Source: DASXSB01 sp036506275 (GTDB taxonomy: Bacteria; Methylomirabilota; Methylomirabilia; Rokubacteriales; CSP1-6). From it: 24,588 nt of DNA. Below, piece by piece: positions 15,976-22,950 of this stretch. Each line of letters opens with the position of its first letter. Positions within the stretch are counted from its first letter, which is position 1. A program made the translations under genes and the position numbers. The DNA is taken from contig DASXSB010000123.1 of assembly GCA_036506275.1 (NCBI GenBank), positions 1 through 24,588 on the forward strand, read 5' to 3'. The notes below the pieces were generated by a model, which was not told the origin of the DNA, searched no databases, and saw nothing but the letters and a program-made list of their open reading frames with translations.

Positions 15976-16404
15976 CTACTCCCCGATGACCTGGATGGCG
16001 ACCTCGCGCTTTCGGGGTCCGTCGAACTCCGCGAAGATGATCGACTGAAAACGGCCGAGGGTGAGATCGCCGTCGTTGAGGCCGATGGCGATGCTGCGGC
16101 CGAGCAGCGCCGCCCGCAGATGCGCGTGCGCGTTGCCACGCTCGCAGTCCGAGTAGCGCGGGTCGTCGTGCTTGTAGCCGCCACGCTCGGGCACCAGCCG
16201 CTCCCCGAGCGCTTTGAGGTCGTCGATGAGCGCGCCCTGGAACTCGTTGATGAACAGCGCGCACGTCGTATGGAGTGTGTTGATGAGCGCGATGCCGGCG
16301 GACACCGGGAAGTGACGGATCGCGTCACGGACGAGCTTCGTGATGTCCGAGACCTCGGTCCGTTCCGCACTCGACAACGTGAACGAGGTGTTGAACGCCT
16401 TCAT
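15976..16404 (-). CDS. yjbQ: YjbQ/UPF0047 family protein
   Basis: A 142-residue UPF0047 protein of normal length. Family landmarks are TLHTTCALFINE (His45), the GNAHAHL block (His93, His95) and the C-terminal QSIIFAEFDGPRKREV. The histidines probably bind metal. E. coli YjbQ has been reported to have thiamine-phosphate-synthase activity, but the physiological role of the family is unsettled. The start is ATG 16404, preceded by GGGAG; upstream in-frame extension runs into the promoter and was not used. It is the first gene of the 18-gene operon, behind a good promoter. The same operon encodes a thiamine-diphosphate enzyme, which may or may not be meaningful. Confidence 0.9.
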   Translation of the reverse strand: MKAFNTSFTLSSAERTEVSDITKLVRDAIRHFPVSAGIALINTLHTTCALFINEFQGALIDDLKALGERLVPERGGYKHDDPRYSDCERGNAHAHLRAALLGRSIAIGLNDGDLTLGRFQSIIFAEFDGPRKREVAIQVIGE

Positions 16405-16476
16405 CCGTACGTCTCCCGGGCGCCTGATCGCCGATTCGCCGGCGTGGAAGCCAGCATGTGTCGCGCCAAGACCAAC

Positions 16477-16489
16477 CGTTACAATAACG
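16477..16489. promoter_or_regulatory. 13-bp inverted repeat over the divergent -10 region (possible operator)
   Basis: The sequence CGTTA-CAA-TAACG is a perfect 5-3-5 inverted repeat lying directly on the -10 of the leftward promoter. It also contains TACAAT (16480-16485), a potential -10 for the rightward glycosyltransferase gene, although no good rightward -35 is found. Its position suits a repressor site controlling both directions. The repeat is short and could be chance. Confidence 0.3.
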
Positions 16490-16510
16490 ACACCGTCGCA
16501 CAAAAGTCAA
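16481..16510 (-). promoter_or_regulatory. Sigma70-type promoter of the large minus-strand operon
   Basis: On the minus strand TTGACT (16505-16510) is followed after 18 nt by TATTGT (16481-16486), giving five of six and four of six matches to the -35 and -10 consensus. Transcription would begin near 16474, leaving a ~70-nt leader before the YjbQ ATG at 16404. It lies in the only sizeable gap upstream of the operon. Confidence 0.55.
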
Positions 16511-16574
16511 CGTTCTGCGTCATGGCGCCGCTGCGCGTCACGCGACGCCCTTCCACGATCTCATGCGATATGGT

Positions 16575-16578
16575 GGAG
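16575..16578 (+). promoter_or_regulatory. Shine-Dalgarno site deciding the GT-C start
   Basis: GGAG lies 6 nt before GTG 16585. The in-frame ATG at 16570 has no comparable site, and the in-frame ATG at 16621 falls at the edge of the first membrane helix. This favours GTG 16585 as the start. Confidence 0.45.
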
Positions 16579-16584
16579 CGCCCG

Positions 16585-18072
16585 GTGAATGTGAGCAGCG
16601 CGCACGAGCGAACAACCCAGATGTTCGTAGTCGTGCTCGCCGGCGTCCTCGTCGCCCTCGCCTGGCACTCGCGCTCATGGCCGCTGGGCGCCAATGTCGT
16701 CGTGCAGCACTACATCGCCTGGCTGATCGGACAGGGGTTCACGCCCTATCGCGACGTGTTCGACCCCAACGTGCCCGGTGTGTGGCTCGTTCATGGCGTG
16801 GCCCTCGCCGTGGTGGGACCGGGGGACATCGGGTGGCGCGTGTGGGATCTCTCGTGGCTCGGCGTCACCGCCATCACTCTCTACCGCTACTGCCGACCGC
16901 TTGCAAGCCGGTGGTCGGCGGCGGCCGCCGCCCTCCTGTTCGCGCTCTACCACGTGGCGGGCGCCGAGCGGCACGCGGGCGAGCGCGACTTCTTCGTGTG
17001 CTTGCCGCTGCTTCTCGGCGCTCTCGGCGTCGCCGGATGGTGCGAGCGGGAGGCAGGCGGTGTCCCCGCCGCCGTCGCGGGCGGGATCGCGCTCGGTTTC
17101 GCGGCGACGATCAAGCCCACCGCCGTGCTGTTCGCCACGGGCTGCGTGGCGGCCGTCGCCCTCGGCTCGCGCTCGCGTGGGCGGCGCCTCGGCGGCGTTG
17201 TCGCGCTCGGCGCCGGGATGGCCGTGGTTCCACTGTCGATCGTCGGTTGGCTCGCGTGGCGAGGCGGGCTCGCGCCCTTCGTGGCCATCGTGACCGATTA
17301 CACGCTGCCGATCTTCAGCGCCACCGGCCGAAACCGGCTGTGGCGATTCTTCAAGTCGTACTGGCTCACGCTCGCTCCCGTCGTCGTCATCGCGCTCGCG
17401 CTGGGGCCGCCGCGAGAGCGGCGGGTGCGGTGGGCCCTGGCGGTGTTCGGTCTCGCCTACGGCGTCCTCCACGTCGTGCTGCAGTTCAAGGGCACGTGGT
17501 ACCACTTCCATCCGTTCGCGCTCTTCATGTGCTTGCTGGCGGCGCCCGCCGTCGCCCCCCGCGCCCTCGACCGCGCGCGCGCGTGGACGGCGCGGCGCGT
17601 ACCGGTCGCGCTCGTGCTCCTCGCCGCCACCGCCGTTCTCATGGCACTGCGCGACGGCACGCCGTTCGCCGACGATCGCGTGGCGGCGGAGCGGGCCCAG
17701 CGCGTGGCGGCCGTCGTGCGCGATCTCGAGCCGCGGTTGCGCGGAGGCGATACCGTTCAAGTCCTGGACGTGGTGGAAGGCGGCGGCGCCCTCGCTCTCC
17801 TCCGCCTGCGTGTGCATCCCGCCAACCGCTTCATCAACGACGAGCCATTGTTCCTGGCCGCCCACGACCCCCGCCTCGACCGCCTGCGGGCGGAGTTCAT
17901 CGCGTCGCTGACGTCGCGCCCGCCCGCCGCCGTCGTGGTCTTTCCGCGCCGCTGGCGCCATCAGGGATACGCGCGCCTCCGCGAGTTCCCCGAGCTCGTG
18001 CGCCTGCTCGCGGAGCACTACACGCGTGCCGTCGCCCGCGACGACTACGAGATCTACGTGCGACGTCCGTGA
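16585..18072 (+). CDS. Multi-pass membrane glycosyltransferase, GT-C type (ArnT/PMT-like)
   Basis: About 495 residues. A first hydrophobic helix (FVVVLAGVLVALAW) is followed by the loop TPYRDVFDPNVPGVW, which matches the acidic first periplasmic-loop motif of GT-C enzymes that use polyprenyl-phosphate sugars. Around eight to ten further hydrophobic segments follow, then a soluble C-terminal domain of ~150 residues ending DYEIYVRRP. Such proteins transfer a sugar from a lipid carrier to an acceptor on the outer face of the inner membrane. It is divergent from the large operon and shares its promoter region, so it may use the sugar that operon makes. It ends 24 nt before the convergent permease gene. 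The acceptor is unknown. Confidence 0.8.
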   Translation: MNVSSAHERTTQMFVVVLAGVLVALAWHSRSWPLGANVVVQHYIAWLIGQGFTPYRDVFDPNVPGVWLVHGVALAVVGPGDIGWRVWDLSWLGVTAITLYRYCRPLASRWSAAAAALLFALYHVAGAERHAGERDFFVCLPLLLGALGVAGWCEREAGGVPAAVAGGIALGFAATIKPTAVLFATGCVAAVALGSRSRGRRLGGVVALGAGMAVVPLSIVGWLAWRGGLAPFVAIVTDYTLPIFSATGRNRLWRFFKSYWLTLAPVVVIALALGPPRERRVRWALAVFGLAYGVLHVVLQFKGTWYHFHPFALFMCLLAAPAVAPRALDRARAWTARRVPVALVLLAATAVLMALRDGTPFADDRVAAERAQRVAAVVRDLEPRLRGGDTVQVLDVVEGGGALALLRLRVHPANRFINDEPLFLAAHDPRLDRLRAEFIASLTSRPPAAVVVFPRRWRHQGYARLREFPELVRLLAEHYTRAVARDDYEIYVRRP

Positions 18073-18096
18073 GAGGTCGGGGGCCGCGCGCGACCG

Positions 18097-18948
18097 CTAC
18101 GCCGTCTTCGGATCGAGGAGATCGCGGAGGCCGTCCCCGAGCAGGTTGAGGCCGAGGACGGTGAGGGCGATGGCCCCGCCCGGAAACAGCGCGAAGGCGG
18201 GATTGACTCCGAGAAAGCTCTGCGCCTCTCGCAGCATCAAGCCCCACGACGGGTACGGCGGTTGGGTGCCGAGACCCAGATAGGCGAGCGCGGCTTCGGC
18301 CAGGATCGCCACCGGAAAGCTCGTCGTCGCCTGCACGATGAGCGGCGCCAGCGTATTGGGAAGGATGTGCCGAACGACCAGGCGCGCGTCGCCGGCGCCG
18401 AGCGCGCGCGCGGCCAGCACGAACTCTCGATCGCGCAGAGTCAGGAAGCTGCCGCGTGTGAGGCGCGCGAAGGCGGGGACGAACGAGATCCCGATCGCGA
18501 CCATGCTGATGGCGGTGCCGGGGCTGAAGACCGCGCTGAACAGCAGCGCGGAGAGGATGGCCGGAAAGCCCTGCACGGCGTCGATGAGACGCATGAACAC
18601 CTCGTCCACGGCACCCCCCACGTAGCCGCTGACCGTGCCCATGACCACCCCGATCCCCGCCCCGAGCGCGACCGCGATGACGCCGACGGCGATGGAGGTC
18701 ACCGCGCCCGTCATCACGCGGGAGAGGATGTCGCGGCCGTACTGGTCGGTGCCGAACGGGTTGCCCGCGCTCGGCCCCTGCAAGCGGCCGCCGATCGCCA
18801 TCGCGAGCGGATCGGCGGGTGTGTACACGAGGCTGAGGGCGGCGGTGGCGATCAGCAGTGCAGTGACGGCGGCGCCGAGGGCGAACGTCAGGTGACGGAA
18901 CGGACGCAGACGCCGGCTCCTCACGGTGTCCCCGACACCGGCGGCCAT
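18097..18948 (-). CDS. Peptide/nickel-type ABC transporter permease (DppC-like)
   Basis: A 283-residue inner-membrane permease. An N-terminal cytoplasmic tail and first helix are followed by the PFGTDQYGRDILSRV block typical of DppC/OppC proteins, five more helices, and the EAA loop for the ATPase contact around AARALGAGDARLVVRHILPN. The C-terminal LLGDGLRDLLDPK is the classical DppC ending. It forms a heterodimer with the DppB-like protein encoded 3 nt upstream. It is the last gene of this transcript, and no ATP-binding subunit follows, so energy must come from proteins encoded elsewhere. The substrate class (peptide, opine or other small solute) cannot be told. Confidence 0.95.
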   Translation of the reverse strand: MAAGVGDTVRSRRLRPFRHLTFALGAAVTALLIATAALSLVYTPADPLAMAIGGRLQGPSAGNPFGTDQYGRDILSRVMTGAVTSIAVGVIAVALGAGIGVVMGTVSGYVGGAVDEVFMRLIDAVQGFPAILSALLFSAVFSPGTAISMVAIGISFVPAFARLTRGSFLTLRDREFVLAARALGAGDARLVVRHILPNTLAPLIVQATTSFPVAILAEAALAYLGLGTQPPYPSWGLMLREAQSFLGVNPAFALFPGGAIALTVLGLNLLGDGLRDLLDPKTA

Positions 18949-18951
18949 CGG

Positions 18952-19896
18952 CTACTCATAGCGGATGCGCGGATCGAGAAGGCCGTAGAGAAGGTCGACG
19001 GCGAAGTTGATGATCACGATCGATCCCGCCACGAACAGCGTCACACCCTGGACCACGGGCAGATCTCGCGACGCGATGGCGCCGAGGGCGAGACGGCCGA
19101 GGCCGGGCAGCGCGAACACGGACTCGAGCACGATGGCGCCCGCGATGAGCTGTCCGAGCTGGATGCCGGCCACCGTCACGATCGGAATGAGCGCGTTGCG
19201 GAGCGTGTGCTTGGCGAGGACAGCGAGCTCGGGAACGCCCTTCGCGCGCGCGGTGCGGACGTATTCTTCGCGCAGGACGTCGAGCACCGCCGAGCGCGTG
19301 GCGCGCACGAGCACCGCCGCCTGGAAGAAGCCGAGCGCGAACGCGGGCAGGAGCAGCGAGCGGAGGCCGGGCCACGGCCCCGCCCCCCAGCCGTCGAAGC
19401 CGCCGGAGCGAAACCACCCGAGATGAACCGAGAACACGAGGATGAGGAGCAGGCCCGCCCAGAACGCGGGAACGGCGATCCCGATCTGCGAGATCACCAT
19501 CGTGAAGTAGTCGCCGGCGCGGCGATGGTGGGTGGCCGCGAAGAGGCCGAGGGGCACCGCCGCCGCCACCATGAAGGCGGCCGCCAGCAGCGTGAGCGGG
19601 ATGGTGACGGGAAGCCGGCTCGCGATCAGGCTCCCCACGGGGACGTCGTACTGGATGGAGACGCCGAAGTCGCCGCGCACGGCGTGCGCGAGCCAGTCGA
19701 CGTACTGGACGCCGAGCGGCCGGTTGAGCCCCATCGCCTCGCGCAGGCGCGCGATCGCCTGCGGATCGCCCTGGGTGCCGAACATCAGCGTGGCGGGATC
19801 GCCGGGCAGGACCCGGATCACGACGAACACGAGCGCGGAAACGAAGAGAAGGGTGGCGGCCACCGCCACCACCCTTCGCGCGACGTACCGGCGCAC
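18952..19896 (-). CDS. Peptide/nickel-type ABC transporter permease (DppB-like)
   Basis: A 314-residue DppB/OppB permease. It starts with the RRYVARRVVAVAATLLFVSALVF membrane helix, followed by the family landmark RVLPGDPATLM and the MGLNRPLGVQY segment of the periplasmic loop. The EAA loop is in YVRTARAKGVPELAVLAKHTLRNALIP, and the end is LLYGLLDPRIRYE. The start codon is GTG at 19894-19896, 13 nt after the binding-protein stop. It pairs with the downstream DppC-like permease. Confidence 0.95.
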   Translation of the reverse strand: MRRYVARRVVAVAATLLFVSALVFVVIRVLPGDPATLMFGTQGDPQAIARLREAMGLNRPLGVQYVDWLAHAVRGDFGVSIQYDVPVGSLIASRLPVTIPLTLLAAAFMVAAAVPLGLFAATHHRRAGDYFTMVISQIGIAVPAFWAGLLLILVFSVHLGWFRSGGFDGWGAGPWPGLRSLLLPAFALGFFQAAVLVRATRSAVLDVLREEYVRTARAKGVPELAVLAKHTLRNALIPIVTVAGIQLGQLIAGAIVLESVFALPGLGRLALGAIASRDLPVVQGVTLFVAGSIVIINFAVDLLYGLLDPRIRYE

Positions 19897-19909
19897 GTCC
19901 GGCTGGTCG

Positions 19910-21400
19910 TTACTTCGCCCAGCTCACCTCGGCGAGGTCGGCGGAGGGGATGGGCAGGTCCTTCCAGAACCCCTGCACCCCCTTCTTGGCGACCACCAGG
20001 CGGGGATGAATATAGAGGAAGACGACGGGGGCGTCTTCCACCTGCATCTTCTGCATCTGCACGTACAGCTCCCGCCGGGCCTTGTCGTCCACGGTGACTT
20101 CGGACTTCTTCCAGATCTCCTGGAACTTGGGGCTGTCGTATCGGAAATAGTACTTGGGATTTGCGTAGTTGCTGATGTCCCAGGCCTCCGCGTGGCCGAT
20201 GATGGTGAGGTCGTAGTCGGCCTCCTTCCACACCCGCGACAGCCACTGCCCCCACTCGATCTGCTCGATCCGCACCTTCACCCCGACCTTCTGGAGCTGG
20301 TTGGCGATGACCTCCCCCGTCCGCACCGTGTAGTAGTACTGCGGCGCCACCTTGAGGACGGTCTCGAAGCCGTTCGGATACCCGGCTTCCGCCAGGAGCT
20401 GCTTGGCCTTGGCGGGCTCGTAGGGCATGGCCTGGGCGAGGTCCACGAAGTACGGGTTCAGGGGATCGACGTTCGACCCGATCACGCGGGCGAACCCGAA
20501 CATGGCGCCCTTCACCACCTCCGGCTTGTTGATGCCGTAGGTGATGGCGCGCCGGACGCGGACGTCGCTGTACGGCTTCTTCGAGTTGTTCATGGCCATG
20601 ATGACGTCGTTGGTGGTCTCGCCGATCGTCACCGTGAAGCGCGCGTCCTTCTGCAGCTCCGCCACGTGCTCGGGGCCGAGGCCGAAGATGGACGCGTCGA
20701 TGTCGCCCGCCTTGAGGGCGGCGAGGGCGGCGTTGGGATCGGGAATGAAACGGAACGTCACCCGGTCGAGCTTGGGCAGCCCCTTCACGTGATAGTCGGG
20801 GTTGCGCGCGAGCACGATGCGATCGCCGCGCACCCATTCCGCGACCTTGAACGGTCCCGTGCCCATCGGTGATGTCTTGAGTGTGTCGACGGCCTCGCGC
20901 GGGTAGATGACGGAGCCCTGGCGCGCCATGTTGAGGAGGAAGTTCGCGTTCGGCTCCTTGAGCGAGAACGTGATGGTGTAGTCGTCCTTGGCGATGATGT
21001 CGCCGATGGCGGCGTAGTACCCGGGATAGGGATGCTTCGTCTCCGGATCCATCGCGCGCTCGATGGCGAACTTCACGTCGGACGCCTTGAGCTCGCGACC
21101 GTTGTGGAACCGGACCCCGTGCTTGAGGAAGAACGTGTAGTTGCGGTTGTCGGAGGTGTGCCATCGCTCCGCCAGCCACGGCGCGATCTTGCCGTGACGG
21201 TCCACCTTCACCAGGCACTCCTGGACGTTGTAGAGAACGACGGCGGCGGTGGCGGACGCGGGAGTGGCGGTGAGGTCGAGACCGGGCGGCTCCGTTCCCG
21301 TCTGCACGACGAGGTTCGAAGGCGCCTGGGCGGGCGCGATGCTTCCGATCGCCGTCAGCGTCACGAGCGCCGCCAGCGCTACCGGTACCAGCTTTCTCAT
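19910..21400 (-). CDS. Extracellular solute-binding protein family 5 (DppA/OppA-like)
   Basis: A 496-residue family 5 solute-binding protein. A Sec signal peptide (KLVPVALAALVTLTAIGSIA) probably ends at AQA near residue 26; no lipobox cysteine follows, which suits a free periplasmic protein. Family blocks include WLAERWHTSDNRNYTFFLK, GVRFHNGRELKASDVKFAIE (the SBP_bac_5 signature region), GTGPFKV and the VRRAITYGINK motif. It delivers a peptide-like ligand to the two permeases. The ATG at 21400 forms an ATGA overlap with the stop of the upstream epimerase and has a GGAG site, so this start is preferred over the in-frame start at 21421. Confidence 0.95.
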   Translation of the reverse strand: MRKLVPVALAALVTLTAIGSIAPAQAPSNLVVQTGTEPPGLDLTATPASATAAVVLYNVQECLVKVDRHGKIAPWLAERWHTSDNRNYTFFLKHGVRFHNGRELKASDVKFAIERAMDPETKHPYPGYYAAIGDIIAKDDYTITFSLKEPNANFLLNMARQGSVIYPREAVDTLKTSPMGTGPFKVAEWVRGDRIVLARNPDYHVKGLPKLDRVTFRFIPDPNAALAALKAGDIDASIFGLGPEHVAELQKDARFTVTIGETTNDVIMAMNNSKKPYSDVRVRRAITYGINKPEVVKGAMFGFARVIGSNVDPLNPYFVDLAQAMPYEPAKAKQLLAEAGYPNGFETVLKVAPQYYYTVRTGEVIANQLQKVGVKVRIEQIEWGQWLSRVWKEADYDLTIIGHAEAWDISNYANPKYYFRYDSPKFQEIWKKSEVTVDDKARRELYVQMQKMQVEDAPVVFLYIHPRLVVAKKGVQGFWKDLPIPSADLAEVSWAK

Positions 21401-22353
21401 GTCGCCACTCCTTGCACCCATTCGAGCTGTCGTCGTAGTCCCTCCGTGATGTCCACGGTGGGCGCGAAGCCGAGGATGGTTTTCGCCTTGTGAATGTCGG
21501 CGGCGGTGTGCCGGGCGTCGCCCTTCTCGGCGGCGCTGTAGGAGACGGGAACCGTCTTCCCGGTGAGGCGGCGGAGCACGTCGATCACGCGCCGGATCGA
21601 AATGGTGCTGCCGCCGCCGATGTTGAAGACGTGGCCGACGGCGGCGGGCATGGTGGCGCGGATGTTTGCCTCCACGGCGTCGGAGACGAACGTGAAATCC
21701 CGCGTCTGCTCGCCGTCGCCGTAGATGCTGATGCCATCACCGCGGACGAAGGCCGTGCAGAATCGCTGGAGGGCCATGTCGGGGCGCTGGCGCGGCCCGT
21801 ACACGGTGAAGTAGCGCAGGGCCACCGTGGGGACGTCGAAGCTCCGGTGGTAGACCCGACAGAGATGCTCGCACGCGAGCTTGGTGACGCCGTACGGCGA
21901 CACCGGGCGCGGCGCCGTCTCCTCCGGCGTCGGCATCGTTTCCGCGTCGCCGTAGACGGACGACGACGACGCGAACACGAAGGCGCGGAGCCCGCGCGCT
22001 CGTCGCGCCGCTTCCAGCAGGCGCTGCGTCACCGCGATGTTGTCGCGCACGTAGGTGGCGAAGGTGTCGCCCCAGCTCGCGCGCACGCCCGCCTGCGCCG
22101 CCTGGTGGAAGACGTAGTCGGCGCCGCCGAGGAGGGCCTCACAGTCGGCGGTGGAGAGGTCGGCCTCGACGAACGTGAAGTCCGCCCCGCCGCGCAGGCG
22201 CGCGAGGTTCCTCTCCTTCGCCGCCCGTGGATAGTAGTCACGGAAGCAGTCCACGCCGACCACGCGATGGCCGTCGGCGAGCAGACGCTCGGCGAGGTGG
22301 GATCCGATGAACCCCGCCACGCCCGTCACGACCGCGGTCGTCTGCGCCGTCAC
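21397..22353 (-). CDS. UDP-glucose/UDP-glucuronate 4-epimerase-like SDR
   Basis: A 318-residue extended SDR. TGVAGFIG at 10-17 binds NAD, SSSVYG at 130-135 and Tyr154/Lys158 form the active site. The CFRDYYPRAAKERNL segment is typical of UDP-glucuronate 4-epimerases and related UDP-hexose epimerases, and RYFTVYGPRQRPDMA is the substrate-binding block. It likely interconverts UDP-sugars for glycan synthesis. The GTG start at 22351-22353 has no Shine-Dalgarno site, but a -10-like TATGAT lies immediately upstream, so the mRNA may be leaderless. Oddly, it is translationally coupled to a peptide-transport operon. Confidence 0.9.
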   Translation of the reverse strand: MTAQTTAVVTGVAGFIGSHLAERLLADGHRVVGVDCFRDYYPRAAKERNLARLRGGADFTFVEADLSTADCEALLGGADYVFHQAAQAGVRASWGDTFATYVRDNIAVTQRLLEAARRARGLRAFVFASSSSVYGDAETMPTPEETAPRPVSPYGVTKLACEHLCRVYHRSFDVPTVALRYFTVYGPRQRPDMALQRFCTAFVRGDGISIYGDGEQTRDFTFVSDAVEANIRATMPAAVGHVFNIGGGSTISIRRVIDVLRRLTGKTVPVSYSAAEKGDARHTAADIHKAKTILGFAPTVDITEGLRRQLEWVQGVAT

Positions 22354-22361
22354 CGCGTCAG

Positions 22362-22391
22362 ATCATAGCTCATCGGTCCGTACGGGCTCAC
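22362..22391 (-). promoter_or_regulatory. Possible promoter of the epimerase-transporter operon (leaderless)
   Basis: On the minus strand GTGAGC (22386-22391) is followed after 18 nt by TATGAT (22362-22367). The -10 is a five-of-six match and the -35 only three of six. Transcription would begin about 22355, two bases before the GTG, in keeping with the missing Shine-Dalgarno site. Confidence 0.35.
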
Positions 22392-22400
22392 GCGCGGCGC

Positions 22401-22429
22401 CGGCGGCGATGGGAGCGCGGTCGCCGCCG
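22401..22429 (-). terminator. Hairpin just behind the cupin gene (weak terminator candidate)
   Basis: CGGCGGCGA (22401-22409) pairs perfectly with TCGCCGCCG (22421-22429) around an 11-nt loop. It begins 4 nt after the stop of the minus-strand cupin. There is no T-tract after the stem, so it is at best a weak or factor-assisted terminator, or an mRNA-stabilising hairpin. Confidence 0.3.
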
Positions 22430-22433
22430 CCCA

Positions 22434-22811
22434 TCAACGGGCGAGGGTGGCGGCGCCGAGACCTGCCCCCGCCTGGCGGTACTCCTCGCGCGGAGGCGCG
22501 AAGATGTCGAGCACGACGGCGCGCCGGTCGAGCGCGCGCCCGCCGTGGGGCACGTGGGGTGGCGTCTGCCAGAAGTCGCCCGCCTTCACGTGGTGCTCCA
22601 CGCCGTCCTGGATGCGAACCCACTCCCCTTCCAGGCACACGCCCCACTGCTCGTTCGGATGCGAGTGCACCGGCGACACGGAGTGCGGCTCGATGGTGAC
22701 CACGGACAGCATGGCGTGGACGCCCGGAAAGACCCGCGCCGTGAGTCCCGGCGCGAGCGCTCGCTGAATACCACCGGCGTGGATGTTGTGGAAGCACGAG
22801 GCGTCGGTCAT
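22434..22811 (-). CDS. Cupin-domain protein (cytosolic)
   Basis: A 125-residue single-domain cupin. Metal-binding motif 1 reads SPVHSHPNEQWGVCLEGEW (two histidines and a following Glu/Gln region), and motif 2 is DFWQTPPHVPHGG. No signal peptide is seen. Small cupins of this type include sensors and sugar or small-molecule isomerases and dioxygenases; this one cannot be assigned. The ATG at 22811 has a strong GGGAGG site upstream; the very long in-frame extension beyond it is antisense to other genes and was rejected. It is divergent from a second, secreted cupin gene. Confidence 0.85.
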   Translation of the reverse strand: MTDASCFHNIHAGGIQRALAPGLTARVFPGVHAMLSVVTIEPHSVSPVHSHPNEQWGVCLEGEWVRIQDGVEHHVKAGDFWQTPPHVPHGGRALDRRAVVLDIFAPPREEYRQAGAGLGAATLAR

Positions 22812-22838
22812 CGATCCCTCCCTTGAGCTCCAAGTCAG

Positions 22839-22867
22839 TTTACAGTGACGTGCGGAGCCATTACACT
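22839..22867 (+). promoter_or_regulatory. Sigma70-type promoter of the rightward cupin operon
   Basis: TTTACA (22839-22844) and TACACT (22862-22867) are separated by exactly 17 nt. They match the -35 consensus at five of six and the -10 at four of six positions. The predicted transcription start near 22874 leaves about 40 nt before the leader-peptide GTG at 22915. Confidence 0.6.
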
Positions 22868-22904
22868 GGCGCCCCTGCATCAGGACGCGCCTCGCGGCCA
22901 GCTC

Positions 22905-22910
22905 AGGAGG
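22905..22910 (+). promoter_or_regulatory. Strong AGGAGG ribosome binding site serving a mini-ORF
   Basis: A full AGGAGG lies 4 nt before GTG 22915, the start of an 11-codon reading frame, and 36 nt before the cupin start, which has no site of its own. This is why a coupled leader peptide is proposed. Confidence 0.5.
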
Positions 22911-22914
22911 CTTC

Positions 22915-22950
22915 GTGCGACAACCCCATCGCCGCTCCCACGACGCGTGA
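22915..22950 (+). CDS. Possible 11-residue leader peptide
   Basis: A short frame reading MRQPHRRSHDA begins with GTG behind a consensus AGGAGG and ends in TGA overlapping the cupin's GTG start (GTGA, 22947-22950). It is rich in arginine and histidine. Its only likely role is to bring ribosomes to the cupin start or to regulate by ribosome stalling. The evidence is only positional. Confidence 0.35.
   Translation: MRQPHRRSHDA

Noticed and set aside
16120..16584. Upstream in-frame extension of the GT-C protein
   Set aside because: It would overlap the YjbQ gene antisense and cross the promoter region; residues are not membrane-like. GTG 16585 with GGAG is preferred.
18073..18096. Terminator between the convergent GT-C and permease genes
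   Set aside because: GGTCG (18075-18079) can pair with CGACC (18091-18095), but the 5-bp stem with an 11-nt loop and no T-run is too weak to call.
18262..20097. 611-codon plus-strand open frame over the permease genes
   Set aside because: Antisense to clear DppB/DppC proteins; low-complexity charged translation, no domain or ribosome site.
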